64,000 bases of DNA. It comes from Paremcibacter congregatus. GTDB taxonomy: Bacteria; Pseudomonadota; Alphaproteobacteria; Sphingomonadales; Emcibacteraceae. Where the stretch lies: contig NZ_CP041025.1 of NCBI RefSeq assembly GCF_006385135.1, positions 2,883,501 to 2,947,500 of the forward strand, in the 5' to 3' direction. Shown in pieces: positions 27,984 to 35,234 of the stretch; position 1 is the first letter of the stretch, and every line of letters begins with the position of its first letter. The position numbers were made by a program, and so were the translations under genes. The notes under the pieces were generated by a model that was not told where the DNA came from, ran no database searches, and was given only the letters and a program-made list of their open reading frames with translations.

Positions 27984-28955
27984 TTAGGCAGCGAACTGCC
28001 TCATGCGTAGTCTTAATCGCACCCCAAGGACCATGATCCCGAGAAGCAATAAGCCCATGCTGGCGGGCGCATCAACCTGAATTCGGCGCACAGATGTATC
28101 CGCCAGGATAAAGGCCTGTTCGTAACCGTTGTTGATCCGTGACATTTTGGCTTCGATATTAAGCAGGGTGTAGCCTGAATTCGAGTCCAGAATAAGGTCG
28201 TTCAGTTCCTGATTGAATGCCGCAAAAGCCGCCGCATTTGCCCCCAAATTCTGGTTGATGTCCTGAGCCCCGGCGGGTTCGCCGCCCACACAGGGGCCGG
28301 CATGGAAATATTCCGTTGGCGAGGCACAAATGGTGCCATAGGCATAAACCCACTCGTCAAATCCGCCATCGGAGAAAATGTCATATAAGGTAAAAACCTT
28401 ATCGGGCACGGCGACGCCAGACAGAGTGAATTCGGCCCAAATCAACATATCTATGCCATCCAGGTCATCATTCCCGGTATCATTCATGTTGAAGTAAACA
28501 ACAAATTGACCGTCTGGCCCGAGATGAGTTCGCAAAGCCGATACTTCTGCATCCCAAGTGGATGCCAGATCACCGGACGCCGGACCGTCGGTGGGATCGA
28601 CAACAACCGTGGTATCAAACGACGACCCCGCCCCGTCCGGGGTGCGATAGGCGTTATCCATACCGCTGGGGTTGTCATTGACACCGGCATTGTTAGTTCC
28701 CGTTGCAATCACGATCGCATCGGCGCCCAGCAAGGCTCCCGGTGAACTGTCGACATAAAAGGTTTCCCCTGGTTGCGGACTGCCCAATCCGGCCCGGACA
28801 TTAAGTTCCGCCAGTGAGAAGACCCTGAAATCACCAACGTCGAAACCCTGCTCATAGGGCAGCACAACGCCGGCACGTGACGGGATGACACAAAAAATAA
28901 AAATGGCTACAGAAATTACAAATACTCTACTCATGAATGCTCTAAATGATATCAT
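27984..28955 (-). CDS. Exported protein with PEP-CTERM-like C-terminal sorting signal
   Basis: A 323-residue secreted protein. N-terminal signal peptide, hydrophobic about 10-28, with a likely cleavage near SRA-GVV. The body is Asp/Asn/Gly-rich and looks like a beta-sandwich. The C-terminus has the tripartite exosortase layout: a short motif DAPAS, a hydrophobic helix MGLLLLGIMVLGV and a basic end RLRLRMRQ. The usual Pro-Glu-Pro is replaced by Ala-Pro-Ala-Ser, a variant seen in proteobacterial sets. AGGGG precedes ATG 28955. A sigma-54 promoter lies 51-68 bp upstream. No exosortase or polysaccharide cluster is in the window, so processing genes must lie elsewhere. Confidence 0.7.
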   Translation of the reverse strand: MISFRAFMSRVFVISVAIFIFCVIPSRAGVVLPYEQGFDVGDFRVFSLAELNVRAGLGSPQPGETFYVDSSPGALLGADAIVIATGTNNAGVNDNPSGMDNAYRTPDGAGSSFDTTVVVDPTDGPASGDLASTWDAEVSALRTHLGPDGQFVVYFNMNDTGNDDLDGIDMLIWAEFTLSGVAVPDKVFTLYDIFSDGGFDEWVYAYGTICASPTEYFHAGPCVGGEPAGAQDINQNLGANAAAFAAFNQELNDLILDSNSGYTLLNIEAKMSRINNGYEQAFILADTSVRRIQVDAPASMGLLLLGIMVLGVRLRLRMRQFAA

Positions 28956-29005
28956 AGCAGTTCCCCTGTTAAGGCTTTATCAGTTATTGTAGAACAATAG
29001 ATAAT

Positions 29006-29023
29006 ATGCAATTTTTATGCCAA
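29006..29023 (-). promoter_or_regulatory. Sigma-54 (-24/-12) promoter of the PEP-CTERM-like gene
   Basis: On the minus strand the sequence TTGGCATAAAAATTGCAT has GG at -24 (29021-29020) and GC at -12 (29009-29008) separated by exactly 10 bp. It matches TGGCAY-N5-TTGCA at every conserved base. Transcription should start near 28996, giving a leader of about 40 nt to ATG 28955. Confidence 0.75.
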
Positions 29024-29082
29024 GAAGGAATACACTTTTCCTTACAATATGATACTAAAATAAAGATATTATATTGCCCCTC

Positions 29083-29159
29083 AACAGGAGTAGAAAGTGT
29101 AAAAAAACCTGACACTTTTGCCCTGTTTCTGTCTTTTTTTTACACTTCAATCCTGTTTC
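29083..29159. promoter_or_regulatory. Putative enhancer-binding repeat cluster upstream of the sigma-54 promoter
   Basis: ACACTT-N4-CCTGTTTC occurs twice in direct orientation (29112-29129 and 29142-29159), exactly 30 bp apart; an inverted relative AACAGG-N6-AAGTGT lies at 29083-29100. Together they create a perfect 13-bp inverted repeat, AAGTGTAAAAAAA (29095-29107) and TTTTTTTACACTT (29135-29147). The distance, 60-140 bp upstream of the -24 element, is right for an NtrC/PrsR-type activator. A weak terminator for the operon ending at 29169 is an alternative reading. Confidence 0.5.
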
Positions 29160-29168
29160 GCTACCGCC

Positions 29169-30503
29169 TTAAAAGTCATAATGCAGGGCGCTATAGACGT
29201 TGCTGGCATCCTGGAACTGGCCGAAGAAGCTATGGATCTCCGCGCCATAAAAGATATTTCCCCCCGCTTCCAGACGCAGATTATCGCGAATTTTGTAACT
29301 GACTTGGGCTCTGAGGTAGCCATCCCGATCAGACGGAGAATAGAAATTAAACAGAGACAGTTTTAAATCCTGTTGCATCATCAGCTTAGTCAGCCGAAGG
29401 GTGAAAAGATGCCGGTTCCGGTCATCGCGGATCGCGCCCACAGGCAATGTCGCGAGATAGGCACCATAATCCAGACGCCGTTCCAGATAATATTGCAGCG
29501 AGCCGGTCAATTCGTCGCCAACTTCCTGTTCGTAACTGATCAGCAGACGCAACTCGTCATTACGCACCAGAGGATTATGCGCCGCCCCGTCAGCGCTTTT
29601 GTAATAGCCAAACTCCACCGCCCCGATGCCCGCCTGCACAGGACCGCGCAGGCTCGCGCCATACACTGACAGCCGGGGAAAAGTTGCCAAACCGGTAACT
29701 TGGTCCTGACCTGCAGGACTTTTCCAGTAGCCGTCGTAATAATAGAGCGCCGCCTCATAAGCCCCGAAGGAACGATACAGCCGGAGAGCGATTTCATCGT
29801 CTGAGAACCAGTCATCCGGCCGCGCCGCCCGCACCGGCATATCCCGACCGCTCAATTTTCCCCGCGCCCGGTCAAAGTAGGAAATGCGTGTCCCGTCGAT
29901 AAAACGATCCGCATCAAAGCGCGGGACATAAACTACATCCAGATTGGTGTCGCCAAAGAAAAAAGCTGTTTTCAAGGCGTCCGAGGGCGCTTTGAGATAT
30001 TCCGTATCCCGGCCAATAAAAAAGCTGTTCCAGTCCTTGGCAAACAGGTCGTTGATAAAGATCAGATCGCCGGTGCCCCAGGTGATAATCTGCCGCCCGA
30101 GCTTGACATCCATAAAATCAAGCGGGCTGAACACCATATTGGCTTCCCGCAGGTCGATAACGCCCTGACCACGTTCCAGATCAATATCATAGATATCTTG
30201 CACCGGATCGTAGATAAAATCCGACACCACCCGAAACGTCAGACGATCGACCTGTTTCTCAAGTCCTATCTGCAACCGGGCTTCGCCAAGGCTCATATCC
30301 TTTTGCAGCGGGTCATTCTGCAGGCGCGCCCCCATACGGGTTTCCAGAAACCCACTCAGGTCAACCGGCAACCCCGCCTGTTTCTCTTGCGGCGGCTTCA
30401 GCGCCGTCAGATTGCCCAGCCCTTCCGGCAGCGTGACATCCTGTGCCAACGCCATTGGTGCAAATCCGAACACCACCACCATACTCACCCATAACCGTAT
30501 CAT
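29169..30503 (-). CDS. Outer-membrane beta-barrel protein of an RND/LolA-like operon
   Basis: A 444-residue protein with signal peptide (MIRLWVSMVVVFGFAPMALA, cleavage before QDV). Many alternating amphipathic strands and a C-terminal aromatic residue (LHYDF, ends in Phe) show an outer-membrane beta barrel. It resembles the DUF1302/alginate-export-like barrels that accompany MMPL-type exporters. It is the last gene of the operon after the RND exporter and the LolA-like protein, so it probably receives or releases the exported hydrophobic substrate at the outer membrane. Substrate unknown. Confidence 0.72.
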   Translation of the reverse strand: MIRLWVSMVVVFGFAPMALAQDVTLPEGLGNLTALKPPQEKQAGLPVDLSGFLETRMGARLQNDPLQKDMSLGEARLQIGLEKQVDRLTFRVVSDFIYDPVQDIYDIDLERGQGVIDLREANMVFSPLDFMDVKLGRQIITWGTGDLIFINDLFAKDWNSFFIGRDTEYLKAPSDALKTAFFFGDTNLDVVYVPRFDADRFIDGTRISYFDRARGKLSGRDMPVRAARPDDWFSDDEIALRLYRSFGAYEAALYYYDGYWKSPAGQDQVTGLATFPRLSVYGASLRGPVQAGIGAVEFGYYKSADGAAHNPLVRNDELRLLISYEQEVGDELTGSLQYYLERRLDYGAYLATLPVGAIRDDRNRHLFTLRLTKLMMQQDLKLSLFNFYSPSDRDGYLRAQVSYKIRDNLRLEAGGNIFYGAEIHSFFGQFQDASNVYSALHYDF

Positions 30504-30532
30504 TACTAGTTTCCTTGTCGTTCTTGGTCGCC

Positions 30533-31318
30533 TTACCGTAAATACTTACGGGGGGCCTTGCGCAAATAACGTTCCGTGAAAATATCTTCCGGCAAACCGA
30601 CATCATATTTCACATCGCTATAGGTCATCACCGTCTTGCCACCGGATTGATGATCCTTCATCTCTGCCGCCGTTACGGTCGGATGGCCGTCCACCAGGTC
30701 CACCTTCAAGGCGGCATAGCTGCGCAGGACGTTGCCATTGACATCATAATATTCGGTTTTGATCGGCAGGGAGGTTCCCTTGTGAATCCAGTTCTTGTAA
30801 AAGGCGAACTCAACAGCATCCTTGTCTTTCGGAGTGCTGCGGATCACATAGGTGGCGTCATTTTCCTCAATCAGTTCGTGAAGATCTTCATTGATCCCGC
30901 GACCGGACACATCCTCATAATAGAAATGCGAGCCAACGAAGCTGGTGCGTTCATCACTGGCCGCGATGCGTTTCACCAGATCAAGCGCCGGCAGATAGAG
31001 CCAGCGATCATCGTCACGGTCAACATTCTTATGCACCATGAAAACCATTTTCTTCACGTCGGCGGGTTTGTTGAAATAGACATAGAAATTTTGCGGTCCA
31101 TCCGTTTCATCCTCGTCCTTACGCAGGATAACAAACTCTCTTTCCCGCGCCCGACCCTGATCATCTGTAATGGCCATGGCCACCTTGGCCCGCCCGTCGT
31201 CACCGACGTAATATGACGCGTGATTGGCTTTCTTCACAATATCCATCGCATCCGCCGCAATAGCCGGGGCGGCTCCCAACAGGCTCAACGCCAAGGTCAT
31301 ACCGATAAAATTTCTCAT
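30533..31318 (-). CDS. Outer membrane lipoprotein-sorting (LolA-like) protein
   Basis: A 261-residue periplasmic protein with signal peptide (cleavage near AIAADAMD, about residue 21). The sequence matches the 'outer membrane lipoprotein-sorting protein' family, a LolA/LolB-type half barrel able to hold acyl chains; characteristic are REREFVILRK, FMVHKNVDRDDDRWLYLPALDLVKRI and FVGSHFYYEDVSGR. Its ATG overlaps the stop of the RND gene as ATGA, so the two are coupled. Known of the pairing: an RND exporter hands a hydrophobic molecule to the periplasmic carrier. The exact cargo is not known. Confidence 0.85.
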   Translation of the reverse strand: MRNFIGMTLALSLLGAAPAIAADAMDIVKKANHASYYVGDDGRAKVAMAITDDQGRAREREFVILRKDEDETDGPQNFYVYFNKPADVKKMVFMVHKNVDRDDDRWLYLPALDLVKRIAASDERTSFVGSHFYYEDVSGRGINEDLHELIEENDATYVIRSTPKDKDAVEFAFYKNWIHKGTSLPIKTEYYDVNGNVLRSYAALKVDLVDGHPTVTAAEMKDHQSGGKTVMTYSDVKYDVGLPEDIFTERYLRKAPRKYLR

Positions 31319-33948
31319 GCCACTTCCTTCTCTTTCTGTTCTTTAAACAAAATACTTTCGAATATCCGGATCAGGGCCGGCAGGATGGTCAGGCTCGCGA
31401 CCCCCGCCAGCACCAGAATGGCGGAAATAAACACCCCGACTGTCTGATAAGGCACCAGGGGCGCCAGAAGCAGGGGCATAAAGCCCACACCAACCACAAT
31501 CACATTACGGGTAATCGCCCGGGCCGGTTCGCCAAACACCGCCTGCGCCGTTGTCTGCCAGTCCGGATATTTTTTCCGCATTTCCCGACTGCGGGCCAGA
31601 AAGTGAATGGCGTAATCCACCGCCAGCCCCAGGCTCAAGGCCGAGAGCACCGCCACCGGCATATCATAATCCTTGCCGATCAGCCCGATGATGCCGTAGA
31701 TCATGCCAATGGTGAAGGCCAGCGGGATCATGGCGAGTATTCCCCACCACAGGGACCGGAACAGGACAGTCATCATCAGCAATACAATTGCGAAACTGCC
31801 GACAAAGGCTTCCGCCATGCCGGACACCATCTTGTCCTGCCAGATGACGTTGATATAGGTCAGGCCAAACCAGTCATGGGTCAGTCCTTGCGGGGCCGGA
31901 TGGTCCTGAAAATAGCGATCCACCTGATCCACCACGGCCGCCATATCCCGATTGTCACCGCTTTTCAGCTGCAGCCACATATTGGATTTTTTATAATCCG
32001 GGGTGACGAAATGCCATAGATCCTGAGGCCGATGGCTGTTCTGATAGGTGATCAGGGTTTCCGCCACCGCGCCACGGCTGTCGGGGATGCGGAAGGCCTG
32101 CGGATCGCCCTGGAACAGCTCGCGATGCACGGTTTTCACCACATCGGCCAGACTGTTGCTTTTTCCGACAAGACCACGCTCCTGAAGATAGGCCTGCAAT
32201 CCCGCCATATAACGCAAGACGTCCGGGTTCTTGAAGGTTTCCGCCCTCCCGAGATAGCCCTCGACCCAACTGAGCGCCTTATCCCAGGCGTCATAATCGG
32301 TGTCAGATGCCTTATCGAGCCTGTCTTCCACCTTCTGAACAAGGAGCGACATCAACTGTTCTTTATCGGTCGCCTGGCCTGTCTGGCCCGCAACTTCCGG
32401 CGCCAACTGCTGTAAAGGAGCAAGATTTGACGTGGTCATGTCCTGAATGAGTTTTTCTGAAAACCCTGCAAGCCCGAGCTCTTTCTGATCGCCCGTCAAA
32501 ACCAGATAGGCCATATAGGTGCCGGCAAAGCGTTCGTTGAGCGCCCGGTCGGCAACGCGAATTTCATGATCCGGTGCAAACCATTTAACCGGGTTATCAT
32601 TGATGACAATCTTCGTCACCCCGACCCAGGCCACCCCGACGAGCAGGAAAACCAAGATCATAATCACTTTTGCACCGCTATAGGTAAGCCGTCCCAGGCT
32701 GCTCAGGAAGCGCGCCATGAGGCTGTTATTATCCGATTCACTGTGATCCAGACCAAAATCCGCGAAACGCTCCTCCGGCATCAACATGATATAGGCCGGG
32801 ATCAGGGTTATGGTGAAAAACCAGGCCATCACCACCCCGATGGCGACAAATACGCCAAACACCTGCACCGGCGGGATCGGCGTCAGGGCGAGTGAACCAA
32901 AGCCGACTGCGGTCGTCAATGTGGTAAAAAGCATGGGTTTGGATAATTCCTGCATCACATGCTTCAGGGTCTGTTTCCGATCCCGATACTGGGGATAGCG
33001 GTCATAAAAATCGCTCAGGATATGGATGGCGTCGAGCACCGCGATCGGCATGATGAAAATCGGGATCATGCTGCTCATGATATGAACCGTATTGCCGGTA
33101 ATCACCAGCAACCCCATGGTGCCAATCACCGAAACCATGGCGACAATCATCGGGGAGACAACCAGCGAAACTTTCTTAAAAAAGTACCACATCAGCAGGA
33201 AAATCAGGAGCATCGCCAGTGGTGCGGAAATCGCCATCTGGACAAACATTTCCACGCCGAAGGTATCCTGCGCCACCGGAAGACCGGTGATATGATACTG
33301 GTCATTACCGTCAAATTCGGCGATCTTTGACTTGAGCTTCTCGACCACATTATAGCTGACATTCTTGGCGGTGATCGGCATATAGAGCGCCACCGCCTTG
33401 CCATCGTCCGACACGATGGTGCCATTCAATAGAGGTATATTCTGCGCCTTGGCCCGATTGGCCAGCGCCTCGGCCTCGTTCAAAGGCGGGGTTTTCATCA
33501 GCCATTCGAATTTCACCACCCCCGGTCCGCCGGGTTCGATATTATCGACGGTAGAAGGGGCCATCAGGTCGACCGAGATCACCCCCTGGGTTTCGCCTTT
33601 CTCGTCCTGCCATTGAATGGATTTGGCATATTCCGTCAGGGCGTGGATGTCATTCAGGGATTTTTGATTGAACACGCCTTCCGGATGGTCTTCGTTGACC
33701 ACCCCGACCACCACCATGTCATAAAGGGCAAAGTCTTTTTTCTGCCGGTTATGAAAAACCCGCACCGGTTCATCTTCCGACAACATGTTTTCCGGGTCCG
33801 TATCAATCCGCAGCGGCTGCAGCAGCCCGAAGCTTCCGGGCCAGAGTGTCGGCAAAACCACCAGGACAATCAACAGCGCACTCAACAGGCCGCTCATCCA
33901 CATAAAAACTTTTGGGCGGCGGGCCGCCGTATCCGACAGATGGATCAT
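31315..33948 (-). CDS. RND superfamily exporter (MMPL/HAE3 type)
   Basis: An 877-residue inner-membrane exporter with the RND pattern: one N-terminal segment (17-40), a large periplasmic loop, five segments (about 235-395), a second segment (about 425-445) with a second periplasmic loop and five C-terminal segments (about 715-865). The internal duplication is seen in the two loops and the ALSLGLAVDYAIHFLARSREM block, which parallels LDAIHILSDFYDRY in the first half. The size and two-fold plan fit the MMPL/HAE3 group that moves lipids, hopanoids or other hydrophobic compounds. GGAG precedes ATG 33948. Operon with LolA-like and barrel proteins downstream. Confidence 0.9.
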   Translation of the reverse strand: MIHLSDTAARRPKVFMWMSGLLSALLIVLVVLPTLWPGSFGLLQPLRIDTDPENMLSEDEPVRVFHNRQKKDFALYDMVVVGVVNEDHPEGVFNQKSLNDIHALTEYAKSIQWQDEKGETQGVISVDLMAPSTVDNIEPGGPGVVKFEWLMKTPPLNEAEALANRAKAQNIPLLNGTIVSDDGKAVALYMPITAKNVSYNVVEKLKSKIAEFDGNDQYHITGLPVAQDTFGVEMFVQMAISAPLAMLLIFLLMWYFFKKVSLVVSPMIVAMVSVIGTMGLLVITGNTVHIMSSMIPIFIMPIAVLDAIHILSDFYDRYPQYRDRKQTLKHVMQELSKPMLFTTLTTAVGFGSLALTPIPPVQVFGVFVAIGVVMAWFFTITLIPAYIMLMPEERFADFGLDHSESDNNSLMARFLSSLGRLTYSGAKVIMILVFLLVGVAWVGVTKIVINDNPVKWFAPDHEIRVADRALNERFAGTYMAYLVLTGDQKELGLAGFSEKLIQDMTTSNLAPLQQLAPEVAGQTGQATDKEQLMSLLVQKVEDRLDKASDTDYDAWDKALSWVEGYLGRAETFKNPDVLRYMAGLQAYLQERGLVGKSNSLADVVKTVHRELFQGDPQAFRIPDSRGAVAETLITYQNSHRPQDLWHFVTPDYKKSNMWLQLKSGDNRDMAAVVDQVDRYFQDHPAPQGLTHDWFGLTYINVIWQDKMVSGMAEAFVGSFAIVLLMMTVLFRSLWWGILAMIPLAFTIGMIYGIIGLIGKDYDMPVAVLSALSLGLAVDYAIHFLARSREMRKKYPDWQTTAQAVFGEPARAITRNVIVVGVGFMPLLLAPLVPYQTVGVFISAILVLAGVASLTILPALIRIFESILFKEQKEKEVA

Positions 33949-33984
33949 TCTACACTCCGGAATTATGTATTATAATTATATATT

Positions 33985-34188
33985 TCACTCAAACGCTGCG
34001 CCGGGCTTGACGCCAATTTTCTTCAGCAGTATGGCCAAAGGACAGAAACCTGTAAAGGCCGCCTGAAACATATTAAGTCCCACGAACCCCGCCAGCGCAA
34101 ACCAGTAGACATGGACAAGAAGCCCCAAAGCCAGGCTCAGGATTATCATCACGCCCGCGAAGGCAAATACAACACGATCTACACTCAT
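33985..34188 (-). CDS. DUF2892 small membrane protein
   Basis: A 67-residue protein with two transmembrane helices (about 7-25 and 30-50), of the DUF2892 (YgaP-like membrane part) family, including the typical GLNMFQAAFTGFCPLAILLKKIG end. A cysteine sits in the second helix end (GFCP). It is 1 bp after the related gene at 34190 and 36 bp before the RND gene, in the same transcript. Function unknown; in other genomes such proteins accompany sulfur-transferase or RND genes. Confidence 0.75.
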   Translation of the reverse strand: MSVDRVVFAFAGVMIILSLALGLLVHVYWFALAGFVGLNMFQAAFTGFCPLAILLKKIGVKPGAAFE

Positions 34189-34189
34189 C

Positions 34190-34396
34190 TTATTTCTCCT
34201 TATTTCTGGTTAAAGGACATGTGTTAAGTCCTAAAATCTGATAGGCGGGACACCAGCCGATGACCCCCGTCGCCAGTGGAATAATTCCGATCCAGCCCCA
34301 GGGCGTGAAAATCCCGGCAGCCGCCAAAATCGTCAGAACAGCGCCGATAATGATGCGCAGCACCTTATCTATTAGTCCGACATTCATTTTCATCAT
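34190..34396 (-). CDS. DUF2892 small membrane protein
   Basis: A 68-residue paralogue of the downstream gene. It has two transmembrane helices (about 12-28 and 32-48) and the DUF2892 signature MNVGLIDKVLRIIIGAV with GWCPAYQILGLNTCPL at the end (two cysteines). First gene of the apparent DUF2892-RND-LolA-barrel operon. GGAGACG lies upstream of ATG 34396; a second ATG two codons later is possible. A 5-4-5 dyad at 34462-34475 sits 66 bp upstream. Confidence 0.78.
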   Translation of the reverse strand: MMKMNVGLIDKVLRIIIGAVLTILAAAGIFTPWGWIGIIPLATGVIGWCPAYQILGLNTCPLTRNKEK

Positions 34397-34461
34397 TCGT
34401 CTCCTGTTTCCACAACATCATTCAACAGAAGTCATTAGATCATAACATACCGAAAAGGTAA

Positions 34462-34475
34462 GTGACGGGAGTCAC
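34462..34475. promoter_or_regulatory. FNR-architecture dyad upstream of the DUF2892-RND operon
   Basis: GTGAC-GGGA-GTCAC is a perfect 5-4-5 inverted repeat, the same spacing as the FNR box TTGAT-N4-ATCAA with TGA/TCA cores kept. It lies between the operon and the Crp/Fnr gene, so it is a likely target of that regulator. Confidence 0.5.
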
Positions 34476-34502
34476 ATAAGGCAAAAATATATACGCCTTT
34501 TG

Positions 34503-35153
34503 TTAACGCGCCGTCTCGGCCAGTCCCGCCCGGTCACGAATATGAATAACCCCCCGACCGAGTTCAATCAGGCCTTGGCGCTCAAAGACCTTCAACTGAC
34601 GGCTGACCACTTCCCGCACGGATCCCAGTTCGGTGGCAATATCATGATGCGTCGCGGTGTAGAGATCATGTTTTGACTCGAGCAGCATATGCGCCAGGCG
34701 CTTGTCGAGCTTTTTAAACACCACCTCTTCCACCAGCATCATCAGCATTGACATACGTTTGGCGTAGGTTTCAAAGACAAAACTGCGGAATTGATCAGAT
34801 TGCCCCAGCAGCAGATTGAAGGTCGCCGGGGGTACCACCGCCACTTCGATATCGGTTTCGGCAATCCCCTCCGCACTGTAATTTTCATCCGATATCAGAC
34901 AAGTGGTCGTCATGATACAGCTGTCCCCCTCTTCCACCCGATACAGCGTTATTTCCCGCCCGTCTTCCGAAGTTTTCTGAACCCGCACAATACCGTGCAG
35001 CAGCATGACATAACCCCGGCATTCGCTGCCTTCGGAAAACATGGTCGTACCCTTGGGCACCTTGGAATAGTGCAATCCCTGCGCCAGGATTTTCTTGTTG
35101 TCCTCGGACAGATGCGCCAATTGCGGGAAATGGGAGATGATTTTTTCTAGCAT
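34503..35153 (-). CDS. Crp/Fnr family transcriptional regulator
   Basis: A 216-residue regulator from ATG 35153 (a TTG at 35165 would add four residues; neither has a clear ribosome binding site). An N-terminal cyclic-nucleotide-binding-like beta roll (about 15-120) contains KVPKGTTMFSEG and LYRVEEGDSC; a dimer helix follows and a C-terminal winged helix, with the recognition helix SVREVVSRQLKVFERQG. Three cysteines (in GSECRG, GDSC and TTTC) are present, but not the FNR iron-sulfur N-terminal set, so redox or another ligand may be sensed. It lies head-to-tail upstream of the DUF2892-RND operon and divergent from the M14 peptidase gene. Confidence 0.88.
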   Translation of the reverse strand: MLEKIISHFPQLAHLSEDNKKILAQGLHYSKVPKGTTMFSEGSECRGYVMLLHGIVRVQKTSEDGREITLYRVEEGDSCIMTTTCLISDENYSAEGIAETDIEVAVVPPATFNLLLGQSDQFRSFVFETYAKRMSMLMMLVEEVVFKKLDKRLAHMLLESKHDLYTATHHDIATELGSVREVVSRQLKVFERQGLIELGRGVIHIRDRAGLAETAR

Positions 35154-35234
35154 AAGACTTTTCAATTCCAGGAAACTTCATATACTGTTGTAAAATAAAC
35201 AAAATCAAAAATTTATAAAGGGAATTCAGTCATC

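Noticed and set aside
29095-29147. 13-bp inverted repeat considered as the terminator of the barrel gene
   Set aside because: The stem is almost all A-T with a long loop, and the internal direct repeats fit regulator sites better; kept only as an alternative.
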